From the NCBI GenBank assembly GCA_963545585.1, contig CAUUKX010000084.1:1-8830 (forward strand): a stretch of 8,830 nt of DNA. Direction: 5' to 3'. Below the pieces are notes generated by a model. The model was not told the origin of the DNA and did not search any database. It saw nothing but the letters and a program-made list of their open reading frames with translations. Source of the stretch: W11650 sp963545585. GTDB taxonomy: Bacteria > Bacillota > Clostridia > Lachnospirales > Vallitaleaceae. Shown in pieces: positions 5,884 through 8,830 of this stretch. A program made the position numbers and the translations under genes. The first letter of the stretch is position 1. Every line of letters begins with the position of its first letter.

Positions 5884-5889
5884 AAGCGT

Positions 5890-7524
5890 ATGATTTTAAA
5901 TGAAGCGGGATTAAAAGAGAAACAGCAGTGGACAGAAAAGGGCTATGCTTTGCCGGAGTTTGACCGGGAGCAGATCAAAGCGGCGACGGCGGAGGCTCCG
6001 GTTTGGCTGCACTTCGGCGCAGGTAATATTTTTCGGGCTTTTTTGGCAAATGCCGCCCAAAAGCTGTTAAACAGCGGGGATTTAAAGACCGGAATTATTG
6101 TCGCCGAGGGCTATGATTATGAGATTGTTGAAAAAATGAACCGGCCGCATGATGACTATTCGATTTTGGTAACGCTGAAGGCTGACGGCAGCATTGAAAA
6201 AACGGTGATTGGCAGTATCACGGAGTCCTGTATTTTAGACAGCGGCCGGCTGGCCGAGTTTGTGCGGTTGAAAACAATTTTTGCCGCACCCTCGCTTCAG
6301 ATGACCACTTTTACGATTACCGAAAAGGGTTACAGTTTAGAAAATAACCGGGGGGAGCGTTTTCCGGAAGTGGCGGCCGATATGGCGGCCGGACCGGATC
6401 AGCCGCAGAGTTATATGGGCAAAGTGGCGGGGCTTTTGTATCATCGTTTTTGCCAGGGGGCACATCCGCTGGCCATGGTCAGTATGGACAACTGCTCGCA
6501 TAACGGTGATAAGCTGTATGCCGCAATTCATGCGTTTGCCCAGGCATGGGAGCAGGCAGGACTGGCTCAGCCCGGATTTTTACAATATGTCGAGGATAAA
6601 AAGAAGGTTTCGTTTCCGTGGACAATGATTGATAAAATTACCCCCCGACCGGATGCCTCGGTTGAGGAAATACTGAAAGCGGACGGGATTTTGGAGTTGG
6701 CGCCGGTGACGACCGGTAAAAAAACCTATGTTGCACCGTTTATCAATGCCGAAGAATGTGAATATCTGGTGATTGAAGATACTTTTCCGGCCGGTCGGCC
6801 GCCGCTGGAAAAGGCAGGCTTTTTCTTTACCGATGCGGCGACGGTGGATAAAGTTGAGCGCATGAAGGTATGCACCTGTTTAAATCCGCTGCATACAGCG
6901 CTGGCGGTATTTGGCTGCCTGCTGGGCTATCAAAAGATTTCGGATGAAATGAAGGATGAGGATTTGGTCAGGCTGGTCGAGCGGATTGGGTACCGGGAAG
7001 GCTTACCGGTGGTGGTGCATCCCGGAATTCTTGATCCGAAAGAGTTTATTGATACAGTGCTGAAGGTGCGGGTGCCGAATCCCTTTATGCCAGATACGCC
7101 GCAGCGGATTGCGACCGATACCTCGCAAAAGCTGGACATTCGGTTTGGAGAAACGATTAAAAATTATCAAAAACAGGGCTTGCCGTTGGCGGATTTGCAG
7201 GCGATTCCGCTCGTATTTGCCGGCTGGCTCCGCTATCTGCAAGGCGTTGACGATCAAGGCAAGTCTTTTGAATTAAGCCCGGATCCGCTGCTGGACAAGG
7301 TTTGTCCTTATGTTAAGAATTTGACGGCGGAAACGGAGTTGTTACTGGCTTTACGACCGCTGCTAGCGGATGAGAAAGTTTTTGGTGTTAATTTGGGCGC
7401 AGTCGGAATGGCGGAAACGGTCTGCTGTTATTTGCAGGAAATGCTGGCCGGCCCCGGAGCCGTTCGCCTCAGTTTGCAAAAATATGGAAAAGAGTGGCAA
7501 CACGCAGAAAGGGGAAAAAGATGA
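5890..7524 (+). CDS. uxuB: Fructuronate reductase (D-mannonate oxidoreductase), long-form mannitol dehydrogenase family
   Basis: The 544-residue enzyme should reduce D-fructuronate to D-mannonate with NADH. It belongs to the polyol-specific long-chain (mannitol dehydrogenase) family: a Rossmann motif LHFGAGNIFRAF (40-51), TITEKGY (142-148), MDNCSHNG (199-206), FPWTMIDKITPRP (242-254), and the catalytic-helix motif MKVCTCLNPLHTAL (325-338) with Lys326, Asn332 and His335. In mannitol 2-dehydrogenase the Lys-Asn spacing is one residue shorter (Kx4N versus Kx5N here). At about 540 residues it is longer than E. coli UxuB (486) and unlike the short-chain UxuB of Bacillus subtilis. Tagaturonate reductase (UxaB) is the main alternative; flanking uxuA and uxaC favour fructuronate. 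Its stop overlaps the uxaC start (ATGA). Confidence 0.88.
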   Translation: MILNEAGLKEKQQWTEKGYALPEFDREQIKAATAEAPVWLHFGAGNIFRAFLANAAQKLLNSGDLKTGIIVAEGYDYEIVEKMNRPHDDYSILVTLKADGSIEKTVIGSITESCILDSGRLAEFVRLKTIFAAPSLQMTTFTITEKGYSLENNRGERFPEVAADMAAGPDQPQSYMGKVAGLLYHRFCQGAHPLAMVSMDNCSHNGDKLYAAIHAFAQAWEQAGLAQPGFLQYVEDKKKVSFPWTMIDKITPRPDASVEEILKADGILELAPVTTGKKTYVAPFINAEECEYLVIEDTFPAGRPPLEKAGFFFTDAATVDKVERMKVCTCLNPLHTALAVFGCLLGYQKISDEMKDEDLVRLVERIGYREGLPVVVHPGILDPKEFIDTVLKVRVPNPFMPDTPQRIATDTSQKLDIRFGETIKNYQKQGLPLADLQAIPLVFAGWLRYLQGVDDQGKSFELSPDPLLDKVCPYVKNLTAETELLLALRPLLADEKVFGVNLGAVGMAETVCCYLQEMLAGPGAVRLSLQKYGKEWQHAERGKR

Positions 7525-8830
7525 AGCAATTTATGGATCGGGACTTTTTGTTGTCTACAAATATGGCAAAACATTTGTACCATGATTATGCGGTGCATCA
7601 GCCGATTATTGATTATCACTGCCATTTAAGCCCGCAGGAGATTTATGAGGATATTAAGTTTACCAATATCACGCAGATGTGGCTGGCCGGCGATCATTAC
7701 AAATGGCGGCAGATGCGGTCAAACGGCGTAGAGGAATACTATATTACCGGAGCGGCGTCCGACCGGGAAAAGTTCCAAAAATGGGCAGAAACTCTGGAAA
7801 TGGCCATCGGCAATCCGCTCTATCATTGGAGTCATCTGGAACTGCAAAGATATTTTGGCTATGAGGGGCATTTAAACGGGAGAACCGCCGAGGAAGTTTG
7901 GCAGTTTTGCTGTCAAAAGTTGGAAAATGGCTCAATGTCGGCGCGCAGCCTGATTAAAGACAGTAAGGTTAAGCTGCTTTGCACGACCGATGACCCGGTT
8001 GATTCCTTGGAGTGGCATCGTTTACTAAAAGAGGACGGTTTTGCGGTTAAGGTTTTGCCGGCATGGCGGCCGGATAAAGCGGTTCATTTGGAAAAAGAGG
8101 GCTATCTCCCCTATTTGGCTCAGCTGGAAGAAGTCAGCGGTGTCAAAATCAATAGCTTTTCCGACTTGAAGCAGGCTTTGCATCGGCGGATGGACTTTTT
8201 TTCTGAAAATGGCTGTGTGGTATCCGATCACGGCTTAGAATATGTGATGTATGCACCGGCAACGGAAGCGGAGATTGAGGATATTTTCGCGCGGCGGCGC
8301 CGGGGCGAGACGCTGACCGGGGAAGAACAGGCCCGGTATAAAACGGCGCTGCTGGTTGCGCTGGGTCGGGAATATGCCGATCGAGGCTGGGTCATGCAGC
8401 TGCATTTTGGCGCGCTTCGTGATTTGAATACTAAGATTTTTCAGGCTTTGGGGCCGGATGCCGGAATTGACGCTATAAATAATTACGCCCCGGCCAAGGA
8501 ATTGGGGCAGTTTTTAAATGCGCTGACGATGACAGACCAGCTGCCGAAAACTATCCTATATTCGCTCAATCCCATTGATAATGCGGTGATTGGTTCGGTC
8601 ATGGGCTGTTTTCAAAGCAGCGATGCCGTCGGTAAACTTCAGCACGGCAGTGCTTGGTGGTTCAACGACCATCAGGCCGGTATGCGGGAGCAAATGACAG
8701 CACTGGCTAATCTTGGCCTTTTGGGGAATTTTGTCGGTATGCTGACCGACTCACGCAGCTTTTTGTCCTATGCCCGGCATGAATATTTCCGCCGGATTTT
8801 ATGTGATTTGATTGGCGGCTGGGTGGAAAA
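7521..8830 (+). CDS. uxaC: Glucuronate isomerase, 3' end outside window
   Basis: The frame is open from the ATG to the window edge (436 codons plus 2 nt) without a stop. UxaC is usually about 465-470 residues, so roughly 30 residues are missing. It converts D-glucuronate to D-fructuronate (and galacturonate to tagaturonate) on an amidohydrolase-type barrel. Recognisable motifs are DYHCHLSP (31-38, with the His33-X-His35 metal pair), NPLYHWSHLEL, LLCTTDDP, MQLHFGALRD, GSAWWFND and LTDSRSFLSYARHEYFRRI. The region after LGPD reads AGIDAINNY, where many family members have TGFDSIGD, a moderate divergence. GGGG of AAAGGGG stands 6 nt before the ATG, and the ATGA overlap with uxuB implies translational coupling. 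It supplies the first step of the pathway whose next two steps are uxuB and uxuA. Confidence 0.95.
   Translation, partial: MKQFMDRDFLLSTNMAKHLYHDYAVHQPIIDYHCHLSPQEIYEDIKFTNITQMWLAGDHYKWRQMRSNGVEEYYITGAASDREKFQKWAETLEMAIGNPLYHWSHLELQRYFGYEGHLNGRTAEEVWQFCCQKLENGSMSARSLIKDSKVKLLCTTDDPVDSLEWHRLLKEDGFAVKVLPAWRPDKAVHLEKEGYLPYLAQLEEVSGVKINSFSDLKQALHRRMDFFSENGCVVSDHGLEYVMYAPATEAEIEDIFARRRRGETLTGEEQARYKTALLVALGREYADRGWVMQLHFGALRDLNTKIFQALGPDAGIDAINNYAPAKELGQFLNALTMTDQLPKTILYSLNPIDNAVIGSVMGCFQSSDAVGKLQHGSAWWFNDHQAGMREQMTALANLGLLGNFVGMLTDSRSFLSYARHEYFRRILCDLIGGWVE

Noticed and set aside
5848..5889. Longer uxuB from GTG at 5848
   Set aside because: The extra residues are a basic, low-complexity stretch, and the AAGGAG before 5890 marks the better start.
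5890..7524. Mannitol or other polyol dehydrogenase
   Set aside because: The family is shared, but the flanking uxuA and uxaC and the 544-residue length favour fructuronate reductase.

Overview
The window looks like chromosomal DNA of an anaerobic or facultative low-GC Gram-positive bacterium (Bacillota, probably Clostridia-like). The grounds are strong purine-rich Shine-Dalgarno sites (AGGAGG, AAGGAG, AAAGGA), a near-perfect CcpA-type cre site, the short Gram-positive form of UxuA, and the long (about 540 aa) form of fructuronate reductase. Nothing in the sequence identifies the genus, and I see no mobile element, CRISPR array, rRNA or tRNA.

Left module (1-3278, + strand): an OsmC-family thiol protein, a hairpin terminator, a palindrome-rich leader, then lpd and lplA overlapping by 4 nt (ATGA). 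The lpd product is a dihydrolipoamide dehydrogenase with its own N-terminal lipoyl domain, and lplA encodes the ligase that could load that domain. No 2-oxoacid dehydrogenase E1/E2 or glycine-cleavage gene is in view. OsmC/Ohr proteins are known in other bacteria to be reduced by lipoyl groups, so the three genes could form a compact NADH -> FAD -> dithiol -> lipoyl -> OsmC thiol-peroxidase or reductase system. This is the most interesting hypothesis in the window, and it is inference.

Right module (3275-8830): an AraC-family regulator on the - strand meets lplA tail to tail with a 4-nt overlap. It is divergent from uxuA-uxuB-uxaC on the + strand. These three enzymes make a complete D-glucuronate -> D-fructuronate -> D-mannonate -> 2-keto-3-deoxygluconate route, encoded in the reverse of the pathway order. 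uxuB and uxaC overlap by 4 nt (ATGA). uxaC runs off the right edge.

The 491-nt region between the araC-type gene and uxuA (4184-4674) holds the likely control sites: back-to-back candidate promoters, a cre site matching the CcpA core consensus, a possible 24-codon leader ORF with its own ribosome site, and inverted repeats including two mutually exclusive small hairpins. A plausible reading is catabolite repression plus substrate-dependent control by the AraC-type protein.
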